A stretch of 64,000 bases of DNA, from NCBI GenBank assembly GCA_019120275.1, contig DWVL01000078.1, positions 17,330-81,329 on the forward strand, read 5' to 3'. Both the position numbers and the translations under genes were made by a program. Shown here in pieces: positions 25,816-35,832 of the stretch. Numbering within the stretch: position 1 is the stretch's first letter; every line of letters starts with the position of its first letter. The stretch is from Candidatus Mediterraneibacter excrementavium. GTDB taxonomy: Bacteria > Bacillota > Clostridia > Lachnospirales > Lachnospiraceae. Below the pieces are notes generated by a model. That model ran no database searches, was not told the DNA's origin, and was given only the letters and a program-made list of their open reading frames with translations.

Positions 25816-25871
25816 CCTCAGCAATCAGAAAACGTATTTTGGTAAAAATGAATATTGAGGAGGAATGAACA

Positions 25872-27329
25872 ATGGAAAAGAAACAGGCATTCAATCCGTA
25901 TCTTCCGAGTTATGAGTATGTGCCGGACGGCGAGCCCCATGTGGTGGACGGGCGCGTGTATATCTACGGATCCCATGATCTGTTCAACGGTCTGAATTTC
26001 TGTCTTGGCGACTACGTGTGCTGGTCCGCGCCGGTGGATGATCTCGGGAACTGGAGATATGAGGGCTGCATTTTCAGGAGAGAGCAGGACCCGGCAGCTC
26101 CGAAGATCCGTCTGACCAACGGACTGGCAGCGCCGGATATGGTAAAAGGTGACGATGGGCGGTATTATCTGTATTATTTCATGGGCGGAACAAAGATGAT
26201 CTCTGTAGCCGTGTGCGATGAACCGGCCGGAAAGTACGAATTCTACGGCTATGTGAAGTATCCGGACCAGACGCCCATCGGCAAGAAGGATGAGCCGTTC
26301 CAGTTTGATCCGGGCATTTTCAGGGACGATGACGGAAGGCTCTACCTGTATACCGGATTCGCGCTCGCGAGCAATCCGATCCTTCTCGACGGGTCCAAGC
26401 CGACGGAGCACGGGGCGATGTGCTTTGAGATCGACACGACGGATATGCTGACGGTAAAGAGCGGACCGGAGTACATCGGTATTGCCGGGGAGAAAGAATC
26501 CATCGGTACACCGTATGAGGGGCATCCGTTCCTGGAGGCCAGCTCCATGCGCAAATTCGGGGATACCTATTACTTTATTTACAGCTCTCTGAACAGCCAT
26601 GAACTTTGCTATGCGACCAGCGATAACCCGACCCATGGATTCGAGTATGGCGGCATCCTGGTGAGCATCGGGGATATCGGACTTCCGGGAGTCACAGATG
26701 TGAAACATGCGAAGAATTATACAGGCAATACCCATGGCAGCCTGATCGAGATCAACGGAAAATATTATATCTTCTATCACAGGCACACGAACCGGAAGCA
26801 GTCCTCCAGGCAGGCGTGCGCGGAGCAGATCCGGTTTGAGGACGGAAAGTTTTACCAGGCGGAAGTGACCTCCTGCGGACTGAACGGCGGGCCGCTCAAA
26901 GGCCACGGCAAATATCCGGCTTATATTGCATGCAATCTGTACGGACGCGATGGCACGATGTTCTACAGCATGATCAAGCACCGGAAGAAAGGCTACCCGT
27001 ACATTACCCAGGACGGCGGCGATCGGGAAGAAGGGCCGGATCAGTACATTGCCAACATGTGCGACGGCGCGGTTGCCGGATTCAAGTATTTCGACCTGGC
27101 GGATACAACCGATATCCGCATCAATATCAGGGGAAATGCAAACGGGACCGTTGTGGTGAAGGACGGAGACGGGCCGGAAGCGCAGGTGCTTTCAGAGATC
27201 CAGGTCGCAGGCGCGGGCAGCGGTAAAGGATTTGCCGGAAAACTTGCGAATACGAAGGATAACCAGGCGTTATTCTTCAGCTTCAAAGGAAAGGGATCAT
27301 TCCAGTTCGTATCCTTTGACCTGAAATAA
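25872..27329 (+). CDS. GH43 family glycoside hydrolase with CBM6-like C-terminus
   Basis: 485-residue predicted cytosolic enzyme of the five-bladed propeller GH43 family (arabinofuranosidase/xylosidase type). It opens NPYLPSYEYVPDGEPHV with the catalytic base Asp region, has APDMVKGDDGRYYLYYF with the pKa-modulating Asp, and EASSMRKFGDTYYFIYS with the acid Glu. The C-terminal 140 residues (GFKYFDLADTTDIRINIRG) look like a CBM6-type beta sandwich. GGAGG precedes the ATG. A close paralogue lies at 38751-40187. Exact substrate is not readable from sequence. Confidence 0.85.
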   Translation: MEKKQAFNPYLPSYEYVPDGEPHVVDGRVYIYGSHDLFNGLNFCLGDYVCWSAPVDDLGNWRYEGCIFRREQDPAAPKIRLTNGLAAPDMVKGDDGRYYLYYFMGGTKMISVAVCDEPAGKYEFYGYVKYPDQTPIGKKDEPFQFDPGIFRDDDGRLYLYTGFALASNPILLDGSKPTEHGAMCFEIDTTDMLTVKSGPEYIGIAGEKESIGTPYEGHPFLEASSMRKFGDTYYFIYSSLNSHELCYATSDNPTHGFEYGGILVSIGDIGLPGVTDVKHAKNYTGNTHGSLIEINGKYYIFYHRHTNRKQSSRQACAEQIRFEDGKFYQAEVTSCGLNGGPLKGHGKYPAYIACNLYGRDGTMFYSMIKHRKKGYPYITQDGGDREEGPDQYIANMCDGAVAGFKYFDLADTTDIRINIRGNANGTVVVKDGDGPEAQVLSEIQVAGAGSGKGFAGKLANTKDNQALFFSFKGKGSFQFVSFDLK

Positions 27330-27350
27330 AGAAACAGAATATGATTACGG

Positions 27351-27415
27351 GCCAACCGGATTGAACATCAGTGCAGCGGCAGACAGACGGCGCACGGAAA
27401 ATCCGGTTGGCTTTT
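27351..27415 (+). terminator. Intrinsic terminator after first GH43 gene
   Basis: A perfect 12-bp stem (GCCAACCGGATT 27351-27362 with AATCCGGTTGGC 27400-27411) closes a 37-base loop and is followed by TTTTGT. Confidence 0.75.
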
Positions 27416-27429
27416 GTCGCATATTCGGG

Positions 27430-27435
27430 TATAAT
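27430..27435 (+). promoter_or_regulatory. -10 box before the first LytTR regulator gene
   Basis: A perfect TATAAT lies 45 bases upstream of the response-regulator start and just after the GH43 terminator. No clear -35 box is seen, so the promoter may need an activator. Confidence 0.4.
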
Positions 27436-27480
27436 ATTTCTCAGAAGTGAATCGGACAGATCAGGAAGTGAGAGGACATT

Positions 27481-28194
27481 ATGGTACGGATAGCGATCGT
27501 GGAAGACAGCGCGAAATACGCGGAGAAGCTGCGGTCTTATCTTGAGCGCTTCGGGGAGGAGCGGAAAGAGAAGATCGAAATAACCGAGTTTTCGGACGGG
27601 GAGGATATCGTGACCAATTATAAGGGAAATTACGATATCATCCTCATGGATATCAAGATGACGTTCATGGACGGCATGAAGGCGGCGGAGAAGATCCGTG
27701 AGATGGACAGGGCCGTGGTCATCATCTTCATCACCAATATGCCCCAGTACGCCATGCAGGGTTACGCGGTGGAGGCACTTGACTATGTGCTCAAACCCAT
27801 TTCCTACTTCGCCCTGAGCCAGCGGCTGGACCGGGCGCTGGAGCGGATGGAGCAGAGGAAGAAGAAAAAATATCTGACGATTTCGGTCAAGGGCGGCATG
27901 CGCAGAGTCGATCTGGACAAAGTGCGTTATTTTGAGGTGTTCGACCACCGGCTTTTTATCCATATGACAGATGAGGACATCGAGACAAAAGGCTCGATCA
28001 GAGAAGTGGAGGGCGCGATCGGAACAGACCAGTTCTTCCGCTGTAATAAATGTTATCTGATCAATCTGGAATATGTGGACAGCGTGCAGAACAATGATAT
28101 CTTCATCGGCGGCGATGTGGTGAGGGTGAGCCGAGCCAAGAAAAAAGAGTTCATGGATATGCTCAATAACTATATGAATGAGGTGAGCAAATGA
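27481..28194 (+). CDS. LytTR family response regulator (AgrA/LytR-type)
   Basis: 237-residue regulator with an N-terminal receiver (acidic Glu8/Asp9, phospho-acceptor Asp57 in ILMDIKM, Lys in VLKPISY). The C-terminal LytTR DNA-binding domain (about 135-235) shows VRYFEVFDHRLFIHM and FFRCNKCYLINLEYVDSV. LytTR proteins bind paired direct repeats and often control extracellular functions. It overlaps the partner kinase gene by four bases (ATGA), so the two form a two-component system placed between two glycoside hydrolase groups. Target genes are inferred to be those neighbours. Confidence 0.9.
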   Translation: MVRIAIVEDSAKYAEKLRSYLERFGEERKEKIEITEFSDGEDIVTNYKGNYDIILMDIKMTFMDGMKAAEKIREMDRAVVIIFITNMPQYAMQGYAVEALDYVLKPISYFALSQRLDRALERMEQRKKKKYLTISVKGGMRRVDLDKVRYFEVFDHRLFIHMTDEDIETKGSIREVEGAIGTDQFFRCNKCYLINLEYVDSVQNNDIFIGGDVVRVSRAKKKEFMDMLNNYMNEVSK

Positions 28195-29543
28195 ACGCAG
28201 GGGAACTCATCAACACACCGGGGTATTACTATGCCATCGCCTACTGGGGCAGCATGATGATGTACAGTACGTTCCTGCCCCAGAGAAAGGCTTTGCAGCC
28301 GACATGGATCATTCGGATCTTTTTCCTGCCGGTGATCGTCGTGTGGATGACGCTTACGGACGGCGTCCCGCAGATGATCTTTCCGCTGACCATGGCCGTC
28401 AGTATATTCCTGATCTTCTGTTTTTTTCATGCAACCTGCCGGATCGACACTGCCAAGAGCGTATATTATTGTGTCAGAGCCTTTATCCTGGGAGAGTTTA
28501 CAGCCTCGTTCGGCTGGCAGATCTATTATTATTCCCAGAGTCGGATGTCCTGGCTGAAAAACCCGGTGGCAAATGTGGTATTTGTTATTGTGACATACGG
28601 GATCTCGCTTGCGGTGGCTTATTATGTGGAGCATACCTTTGCACGGGAAGACGTGGAGCTTCTGATCACGAAAAGAGAGCTGGTCTCATCCGCAACCATT
28701 GTCGCGATCGCGTTTATCGTGAGCAATATCAGCTACCTGTACGGGCATACGCCGTTTTCCAGTACATTTCCGTATGAGGTGTTCATTATCCGCACACTGG
28801 CGGACCTGGGAGGCGTGGCCATCCTCTACGCTTACCATATCCAGCTGGTGCGCCTGCAGAATCAGATGGAGGCAAGGAATCTGCAGAACATCCTGGAAAT
28901 GCAGTACACGAATTACCAGATCTCAGAGCAGAGCATGGAGCTGGTCAACCAGAAATACCATGACCTGAAGCACCAGATCGCGATCCTGAAGGCGGGCGCG
29001 GTATCCGGCGAGGAGATGGTATCATCCCTTGAACGGATGGAGGAGGAGATCAAAAGCTACGAGGCCCAGAACAAGACGGGCAATAAAGTGCTGGATACGA
29101 TCCTGACCGGCAAGACGCTCTACTGCCAGGGGAAGGGGATCCAGCTGTCCTGCATTGCCGACGGGACGGCGCTGGAGTTCCTGGAGCTGATGGACTTAAG
29201 CGCCCTGTTCGGGAATATCCTGGACAATGCCATCGAAAATACGGAGAAAGTATCCGATCCGAAGAAGCGCCTCATCCATCTGACCGTGGCAGTTCAGAAA
29301 GGGTTTCTGCGCATCCGCTGTGAAAATTATTTCGATGGCGAAGTGACGATCCGGAACGGACTGCCGGTGACGACCAAGTCAGATAAGCGGTATCATGGTT
29401 ACGGGTTCAAAAGCATCCGCAGTATTGCGAAAAAGTACGGCGGCTCAGCTACTTTTGAGGCGAAGGATCACTGGTTTGAGGTGCGCATCCTCTTCCCAGT
29501 GCAGAATGGCGGAAGCAGCACGGAAAAGCCACATACAAGTTAG
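28191..29543 (+). CDS. GHKL-domain sensor histidine kinase (AgrC-like)
   Basis: 450-residue membrane sensor. About six N-terminal helices span residues 10-225 and a coiled linker follows. The dimerisation region NQKYHDLKHQIAIL carries the His and the DLKHQ pattern of AgrC-like kinases. The GHKL ATPase part has GNILDNAIEN (N box) and YHGYGFKSIRSIAKKYGG (G boxes). In the Agr family the helices recognise peptides; here the ligand is unknown and may be a carbohydrate-related or peptide signal. Partner of the LytTR regulator just upstream, with a four-base overlap. Confidence 0.88.
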   Translation: MNAGELINTPGYYYAIAYWGSMMMYSTFLPQRKALQPTWIIRIFFLPVIVVWMTLTDGVPQMIFPLTMAVSIFLIFCFFHATCRIDTAKSVYYCVRAFILGEFTASFGWQIYYYSQSRMSWLKNPVANVVFVIVTYGISLAVAYYVEHTFAREDVELLITKRELVSSATIVAIAFIVSNISYLYGHTPFSSTFPYEVFIIRTLADLGGVAILYAYHIQLVRLQNQMEARNLQNILEMQYTNYQISEQSMELVNQKYHDLKHQIAILKAGAVSGEEMVSSLERMEEEIKSYEAQNKTGNKVLDTILTGKTLYCQGKGIQLSCIADGTALEFLELMDLSALFGNILDNAIENTEKVSDPKKRLIHLTVAVQKGFLRIRCENYFDGEVTIRNGLPVTTKSDKRYHGYGFKSIRSIAKKYGGSATFEAKDHWFEVRILFPVQNGGSSTEKPHTS

Positions 29544-29577
29544 ACAACAGACCGGGTTTATGACGCCGGTTTTACAG

Positions 29578-29620
29578 AAACCTGCCGGGATTCATGAAGT
29601 GATCCCGGCAGGTTTTGTTG
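29578..29620 (+). terminator. Intrinsic terminator after the first AgrC/LytTR pair
   Basis: A perfect 11-bp stem (CCTGCCGGGAT 29581-29591 with ATCCCGGCAGG 29602-29612) is followed by TTTTGTTG. Confidence 0.9.
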
Positions 29621-29631
29621 ATTTTATACGA

Positions 29632-29641
29632 TTAACGTTAA
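29632..29641. promoter_or_regulatory. Palindrome TTAACGTTAA, possible operator
   Basis: A perfect 10-bp palindrome centred on CG lies 80 bases upstream of the second GH2 gene, between the preceding terminator and the ribosome binding site. A central-CG palindrome is the style of LacI-type operators, but no LacI gene is in the window and no clear promoter boxes surround it. Confidence 0.25.
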
Positions 29642-29721
29642 AAAAATGACCTTTTACGGACAGAAAATGCACAAAGGCTGAAAAAGGATTAAACTGTTAA
29701 AAAATCGAGAGGTGAAAGAAT

Positions 29722-32124
29722 ATGAGAAAGGTTGATTTTAACCAGGGGTGGCAGTGCCGCCGTCTTTCCGGGCAGGGAGGATTTTATCCGGTGTCCGTTC
29801 CTCATGACGCCATGATCCATGAGAACCGATCTGCCCGGAGCGTGGGGGCGGAGAACATTGGCTGGTTTGAAGGGGAAGATTACGAGTATGTAAAAACTTT
29901 CACTGTACCGGAAGAAGACCGGGAGAAGACGATCCTTTTTGAGTTTGAGGGCGTTTATCATCACGCGGAGGTATATCTCAACGGAAAGCAGGCGGCATAC
30001 CGTCCATACGGCTATACCAATTTCTATGTGGAGGCGGATGAGCTGCTGAGATACGGGGAGGAAAATGAGATCCGCGTGATCGCGCGCAACCAGGACCAGC
30101 CTAACAGCCGCTGGTATTCCGGGACCGGCATCTACCGTCCGGTCTCGATGTACACCGGGGATGGGAAATTTATCCAGGTGAACGGCCTCCGGATCCGCAC
30201 GGTCAGCCATGAACCGGCGGTGATCGAAGTGGAAGTAAAGACTTCTGTATCGGGAATGGTCAGCGTTGAGATCCGGGATGAAGGAAGCTTGGTGCTTTCA
30301 GAAGAGAAGCTGTCAGAGAACGGGAAAGCGGTCTTTCAGCTGACGGTTCCGGACGCGAAGCTGTGGAGCTGCGATTCACCGCATCTGTATACATGCACCG
30401 CAAGGTTCGGCGAGGATGAGGTGGAAGAGCATTTCGGGATCCGGACCCTTGCCTGGGATCCGGACCGCGGCATGACGATCAACGGCGAGCGTGTGATCCT
30501 GCGCGGGGCATGCATCCACCATGACAACGGGCTGCTCGGCGCGTGTGCATTCCCGGAGGCGGAGGAACGCAAGGTGCGGGTGATGAAAGAGGCGGGGTAC
30601 AACGCCCTGCGCTCGGCCCATAATCCCTGTTCTAAAGCTATCCTGGATGCCTGCGACCGTCTGGGCATGCTGATGATGGATGAGTTTGTGGACGTCTGGT
30701 ATATCCACAAGACGAAATACGATTATGCACAGGAACTGATGGACTGGTGGAAGAGCGACCTGCGGGATATGGTCAATAAGGATTTCAACCACCCGTCTGT
30801 GATCCTGTATTCCACAGGAAATGAAGTGGCGGAGACGTCGGAGAAAAAAGGGATCGCATTTACCGGGGAGATGACGGAATATCTGCACAGCCTGGATCCG
30901 ACCCGGCCGGTGACATGCGGCATTAATATATTCTTTAATTTCCTTTACTCCATTGGCCTTGGCGTATACAGCGACGACAAGGCGGAAAAGGAGGCGAAGA
31001 GCGCTGAGGCGGATCCGGCGAAGAAAAAGAAATCCCATGTGGGAAGTGATTTTTACAATACGCTTGCCTGCCTTGTCGGAGATTATTTCATGAAGATCGG
31101 CGCCACGCTTCCGCCCTGCGACTGGAAGACGAAGGATGCATTTGCGAATATGGACATTGCCGGATACAATTACGGCCTGTTCCGCTATAAACACGACCTG
31201 AAAAAATATCCGGAACGGCTGATCCTGGGGAGCGAGACGTTCTGCAAGGATGCCTATTCCTTCTGGGAGATCGCGAAGAAGAATCCACGGATCATCGGAG
31301 ACTTCGTCTGGGCCGGTATGGACTACATCGGTGAGATCGGCGAAGGCGCGGCAGAGTATCAGGATTATAAGATGGACAGTCCCGGGAACAGCATGACCGG
31401 GGACAACGGACGTGTGGACCTGCTCGGGAAAGAACGGGCGGAGGCCGCCTATACAAAGGTGGTCTTCGAGCAGGAGACAGGGCCGTTTATCGCGGCGAAG
31501 CCGGCCTATCAGGAAGAAAAGCTCAGGCTTACCGGATGGAAGCTGACGAAAGCGGTCCAGAGCTGGTCCTGGAGAGGCAGCGCCGGAAAAGAGACGGAAG
31601 TGGAAGTCTATGCAAGAGGGGCGGAGGCAGAACTTGCCATAAACGGAAAGAGCATGGGACGGAAGAAGCTGAAGAAAGCCCGTGCAGTTTTCAAAGTCCC
31701 CTACCAGGACGGGGAGATCACGGCGATCTCTTATGATGAGAATGGAAAACAGATCGGCGTACAGTCTCTGGTGACAGCGGGCGAGGAAACGGTGCTGCGC
31801 GTCCTGCCGGAATGCGGGGCAGTCAATGCCGGATCACTTGCCTATGTGTGGCTGAGATATACAGATAAGGAAGGGATCTGGAAGCCGACGGAGAAGCACA
31901 CGCTGAAGGTGAGCGTAAAGAACGGGACGCTCCTTGGCCTTGGAAGCGCCAGTCCGTATACAGAGGCAGGCTACACGGGAGATACCGTGAAGACGTACTA
32001 CGGCGAGGCGATGGCCATCATCCGGGCGGACGGCACAGGTGCGGTGGAAGTGACCGCAGATGACGGCGCGATGTGTGAGACAGCGGTTATCCCCTGTGAA
32101 GTGTCGGATGACAATGAATCCTGA
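29722..32124 (+). CDS. GH2 family glycoside hydrolase (beta-galactosidase-like), second copy
   Basis: 800-residue paralogue of the GH2 enzyme at 15287-17662, with the same domain order and no signal peptide. The jelly roll contains RWYSGTGIYRPVSM, and the barrel begins at RGACIHHDNGLLGACAF. The acid is in STGNEVAE (Glu368) and the nucleophile in LGSETFCKD (Glu505). It differs by an insertion rich in Lys and Ala (KSAEADPAKKKKS) before the nucleophile. It heads the run GH2, GH78 lipoprotein, transporter, esterase, GH43. Beta-galactosidase is likely but not certain. Confidence 0.85.
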   Translation: MRKVDFNQGWQCRRLSGQGGFYPVSVPHDAMIHENRSARSVGAENIGWFEGEDYEYVKTFTVPEEDREKTILFEFEGVYHHAEVYLNGKQAAYRPYGYTNFYVEADELLRYGEENEIRVIARNQDQPNSRWYSGTGIYRPVSMYTGDGKFIQVNGLRIRTVSHEPAVIEVEVKTSVSGMVSVEIRDEGSLVLSEEKLSENGKAVFQLTVPDAKLWSCDSPHLYTCTARFGEDEVEEHFGIRTLAWDPDRGMTINGERVILRGACIHHDNGLLGACAFPEAEERKVRVMKEAGYNALRSAHNPCSKAILDACDRLGMLMMDEFVDVWYIHKTKYDYAQELMDWWKSDLRDMVNKDFNHPSVILYSTGNEVAETSEKKGIAFTGEMTEYLHSLDPTRPVTCGINIFFNFLYSIGLGVYSDDKAEKEAKSAEADPAKKKKSHVGSDFYNTLACLVGDYFMKIGATLPPCDWKTKDAFANMDIAGYNYGLFRYKHDLKKYPERLILGSETFCKDAYSFWEIAKKNPRIIGDFVWAGMDYIGEIGEGAAEYQDYKMDSPGNSMTGDNGRVDLLGKERAEAAYTKVVFEQETGPFIAAKPAYQEEKLRLTGWKLTKAVQSWSWRGSAGKETEVEVYARGAEAELAINGKSMGRKKLKKARAVFKVPYQDGEITAISYDENGKQIGVQSLVTAGEETVLRVLPECGAVNAGSLAYVWLRYTDKEGIWKPTEKHTLKVSVKNGTLLGLGSASPYTEAGYTGDTVKTYYGEAMAIIRADGTGAVEVTADDGAMCETAVIPCEVSDDNES

Positions 32125-32180
32125 ATAAAGGTCAACGGATATAAAAAGACAGAGAAATGAGAAGGGAGAGAAAGGGAAAG

Positions 32181-35100
32181 ATGAGAAGAACGAGGAAACT
32201 GGTCGCAGCTGCAATGGCTGGGGCGATGGTCTTCGGTCTTGGCGGATGCGGACAGACAACCCTGAGCCAGACGTCTGAACCGATCGAGTTTATGAGCGTG
32301 GACGCACAGGCCCAGATCGTGAACCTGAAGACCCAGGGCATGACTGATCCGTTGGGGATCGATGCGGCGGCCCCGTCGTTTTCATGGCAGATGCAGTCGG
32401 ATGTGGTCGGCGCGGCACAGAAAGCATACCAGATCGTTGTGACGGACCCGTCCGGGGCGACGGTGTGGGATTCCGGCGTGGTGGAGAGTTCCGCATCCAA
32501 TGAGATCGTTTATGAAGGCGAAGAACTTCAGCCGGCTACGAAATATACATGGACGGTCAGTGTGACGGATACCGGGGATAATACGGTGGAGTCTGAGCCG
32601 GCGTACTTTGAGACCGGACTGATGAGCGAGTCCTTTGACGCGTGGGACGGGGCTGAGTGGATCGGCGCCCCGGAACTTCAGCTGGACGCGGCGTCCTGCT
32701 GTGTATTTAATATCTCGGCCGGCGTGCAGATCCCGGCGGGCAGCACCAGCGCGTCGCTGATCTTTGGCGCGGATGACTTCCGCCTGAACAACCGGCTGTT
32801 CAACGTGGACATGCAGGAAGGCGAGAACTATGTCCGGCTGGAACTTGATATTTCCGGCGTCAATGAGAATGGCGGCGCGAAGATCAACGCGTACAGGATG
32901 GGATATTTTGAAGGCGATACACCGGACACGCCGGTGATGACGATCGAGGAAAACGAGTCGCTGGATTCGCTGATCAATGCATCGAATATGAACGAGATGC
33001 ATGAGCTGACCGTGCGCGTCAGTGCAAGTTCCATTACATTTGCAATAGACGGCACAGAACTTGAGAAGGCGGAGATCAGTGTCAACAATCTCGGCGGCGA
33101 CAGCAGCTACAATACTTTCCCGAACCTGGCGTCCATCGGGTTCGCGGCGGATGCGGGCCAGCAGGCGGTGTTTACGGACTACCGCGTGGAGAATGGCGGC
33201 AGCTACGGAAGCGGGACTCTGTTTGGCGAGGATACAGGGGCGACATACGAGATCTTCTCCGATATGGACGGCGTATCCGTATCCGGCAATACGATCACAG
33301 TAAACGGCGGCTCTTCGGGAGTCCTCGGGTATGCGGACCCGTCCTACGGCGCGGCCCCGATGCTGCGGACAGGCTTCGAAGTGAAGCCGGGCGTTGAATC
33401 CGCAAGGCTTTACCTGACAGCGCAGGGCATTTATAATTTCTATATGAACGGCCAGGAAGTGGCGGCGGATGAATGGTTCAATCCGGGCGCTTCCGAGTAC
33501 GATGCGGAACTGGGGTATAACACTTACGATGTGACAGAATATCTGGCAGAGGGCGAAAATGCCATGGGCGCGGTCCTGGGTGAAGGCTGGTGGACCGGCC
33601 AGATGACCTACGAGGCGTCCAACTCCAACTATTTCGGCGATCAGCCGGCGCTGATGGCGAAGCTGGTGGTGAACTATGAGGACGGCAGTTCCGACATCAT
33701 TGTTACAGACGATGCGTCATGGAAATATTACAACGATGGTCCGGTGAGATATGCTTCCTACTTCCAGGGCGAGCGGTATGACGCAACGAAAGAGGCGGCG
33801 GTGACAGGATGGAACGCTGCGGGATTTGATGATTCCGCATGGCAGGCTTCCGCAGTAATTGAGACCAGACCGGCTTTCTCCAATGTAAGGCTTGTGACCC
33901 GGTATGACGAACCGGTACATGTAATCCGTACCAATGAGGCAACGGCGCTCGGTGCTTCAAAGGAAGGCGAGGATTCCTACATATATGATATGGGTGAAAA
34001 TGTGTCCGGCGTGCCGGTGATCACGATCCCGGACGAGTATGCGAAAGCAGGGGAGACGGTGACAGTGCGCTTCGCCGAGATCCTCTATCCGGAACTGGAA
34101 GAGTATACCGAAAAAGGACTGGACGGCCTTCTGATGGTGGAGAACTACCGGGCGGCCATGGTGACGGATTTCTATACGATGAAGGAGAGCGGCAATGTGA
34201 TCGCCCCGGATCTTACCTTCCACGGGTACAGGTATATCGAGATCACCGGACTTGACGAGGAACTTCCGGCGGAATGCGTGCAGATGCAGGTGCTTTCCTC
34301 TGTCGATGCGACGGGAAGTTATATTTCATCCAATGAGCTGGCAAACCAGCTGTACCGGAATATTACGAATTCTACGACAAGCAATTACATCTCCATCCCA
34401 ACGGACTGCCCGCAGAGGAACGAGCGTATGGGATGGACGGGAGATGCGCAGATATTCGCGCTGTCAGGCTCCTATGTGGCGGATACCTACAACTTCATGG
34501 ATCAGTGGATGAACAGTGTTCGCGCCGATTCCGGCGAGACCGGCATGTCCTCCCAGTATTCGCCGGCGTTCGTGGCGTACGAGCCGGGAGCGGAGTCCAT
34601 CGAGCATACGGGACAGAGCTTCGGTATTACCTGGAATGCACTGGCGGTCACGGTGCCGTATAATCAGTATATACAGACCGGCAGGCTGGAGATCGTGGAA
34701 GAAAATATCGACAATATTTACGCATATATGGATACGCTGATGACCACACCATTCGAGTACAAGAATCCGGACGGAGAGAAAGTGGAAGATGAGCGGCTGA
34801 CCGGCGAGACCGGCACCCTGGCGGATCATCTGTCCCGCGTAAGCACGGACAGTCCGCTCCTGGGCAACGCACTCTATATCGCCTGCCTGGACGAGTCCGC
34901 GATCATGGCTGACGCCATCGGTGATGCGGAGAAAGCGGATGCGTTCAGGGAAGCAGCTGCCGATGCAAGAGATGCATGGAACGAGATCTTCATCGATCCG
35001 GATACCGGTAAGACGAGAAATGCCGAGGGAGAAGTACAGGATACGCAGGCGTCCTACGCGACACCGCTCCGGTTCGGCGTGGTCAATGACAAGAATCTTG

Positions 35101-35816
35101 AAAAAGTAACGGAAAATTATTATAAGTCCATCGCGGAGGCTTCCGGAGAAGACATGGACGGCGTGGGCATCACGCCTTATACGCTGACCACCGGATTCAA
35201 CGCTACCGGCAACCTTCTGAACGCTCTTTCCGACAATGGACTCAACGACACAGCTTACAAGCTCTTTGAGTCAACCGATTACGCGTCATGGCTCTATCCG
35301 GTGACGGAAGGCGCGACCAGCATCTGGGAGAGATGGAACTCCTATACGGAAGAGGGAGGATTTAACGGCAACAACAGCATGAATTCCTTCAACCACTATT
35401 CCTATGGCGCTGTATGCGAGTGGATGATCGGTTATCAGGCCGGCATCATTGCCGACAAGAATCTGCCCGGCTATCAGAACTTTATCCTGCAGCCGACTGT
35501 GGGCGGCACATTTACCGAATTGACGGGAAGCTATGATTCCGTATACGGAACGATCACCAGTGGCTGGACAGCGGAAGAGGGACGGATGACGTCCTATGAC
35601 GTAACGGTTCCGGCAAATACGGCGGCAACCCTCTATCTTCCGGTAAGCGCGGATGAGGTAAATGAGATCGAAGGCATTACACATGTCGGAAGCGAGACGC
35701 ATAATGGCATTGAAACAGAGAAGTTTGAAGTAATGGCCGGAACATGGCATTTTGACATCCAGGGCAGCTCCATTACGATTTCACAGGCGGAGGCTCCGGC
35801 TGAAGCGGCAGAGTGA
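32181..35816 (+). CDS. GH78 alpha-L-rhamnosidase lipoprotein
   Basis: 1211-residue secreted lipoprotein. The signal peptide ends in the lipobox LGGC with Cys23. After it come the alpha-L-rhamnosidase N-terminal Fn3-like segment (PSFSWQMQSDVVGAAQKAYQI), an inserted laminin-G-like sandwich (about 160-345), the second beta domain, and the (alpha/alpha)6 barrel. Here the classical motif is intact (DCPQRNERMGWTGDAQ, Glu748), unlike the two GH78-like proteins upstream. The C-terminal beta domain ends in an acidic tail. ATG 32181 was chosen because it gives a clean signal peptide; an upstream ATG at 32157 lacks a good ribosome binding site. It releases terminal rhamnose outside the cell. Confidence 0.85.
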   Translation: MRRTRKLVAAAMAGAMVFGLGGCGQTTLSQTSEPIEFMSVDAQAQIVNLKTQGMTDPLGIDAAAPSFSWQMQSDVVGAAQKAYQIVVTDPSGATVWDSGVVESSASNEIVYEGEELQPATKYTWTVSVTDTGDNTVESEPAYFETGLMSESFDAWDGAEWIGAPELQLDAASCCVFNISAGVQIPAGSTSASLIFGADDFRLNNRLFNVDMQEGENYVRLELDISGVNENGGAKINAYRMGYFEGDTPDTPVMTIEENESLDSLINASNMNEMHELTVRVSASSITFAIDGTELEKAEISVNNLGGDSSYNTFPNLASIGFAADAGQQAVFTDYRVENGGSYGSGTLFGEDTGATYEIFSDMDGVSVSGNTITVNGGSSGVLGYADPSYGAAPMLRTGFEVKPGVESARLYLTAQGIYNFYMNGQEVAADEWFNPGASEYDAELGYNTYDVTEYLAEGENAMGAVLGEGWWTGQMTYEASNSNYFGDQPALMAKLVVNYEDGSSDIIVTDDASWKYYNDGPVRYASYFQGERYDATKEAAVTGWNAAGFDDSAWQASAVIETRPAFSNVRLVTRYDEPVHVIRTNEATALGASKEGEDSYIYDMGENVSGVPVITIPDEYAKAGETVTVRFAEILYPELEEYTEKGLDGLLMVENYRAAMVTDFYTMKESGNVIAPDLTFHGYRYIEITGLDEELPAECVQMQVLSSVDATGSYISSNELANQLYRNITNSTTSNYISIPTDCPQRNERMGWTGDAQIFALSGSYVADTYNFMDQWMNSVRADSGETGMSSQYSPAFVAYEPGAESIEHTGQSFGITWNALAVTVPYNQYIQTGRLEIVEENIDNIYAYMDTLMTTPFEYKNPDGEKVEDERLTGETGTLADHLSRVSTDSPLLGNALYIACLDESAIMADAIGDAEKADAFREAAADARDAWNEIFIDPDTGKTRNAEGEVQDTQASYATPLRFGVVNDKNLEKVTENYYKSIAEASGEDMDGVGITPYTLTTGFNATGNLLNALSDNGLNDTAYKLFESTDYASWLYPVTEGATSIWERWNSYTEEGGFNGNNSMNSFNHYSYGAVCEWMIGYQAGIIADKNLPGYQNFILQPTVGGTFTELTGSYDSVYGTITSGWTAEEGRMTSYDVTVPANTAATLYLPVSADEVNEIEGITHVGSETHNGIETEKFEVMAGTWHFDIQGSSITISQAEAPAEAAE

Positions 35817-35832
35817 TGAAAGGAAGTAAGAG

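Noticed and set aside
25824..25842. CcpA (cre) site before the first GH43 gene, AGAAAACGTATTTT
   Set aside because: The centre ACGT fits but the flanks depart from the consensus at several positions; too weak to call.
27481..29543. Complete agr quorum-sensing locus
   Set aside because: No AgrB protease or AgrD peptide gene is found next to either AgrC/LytTR-type pair.
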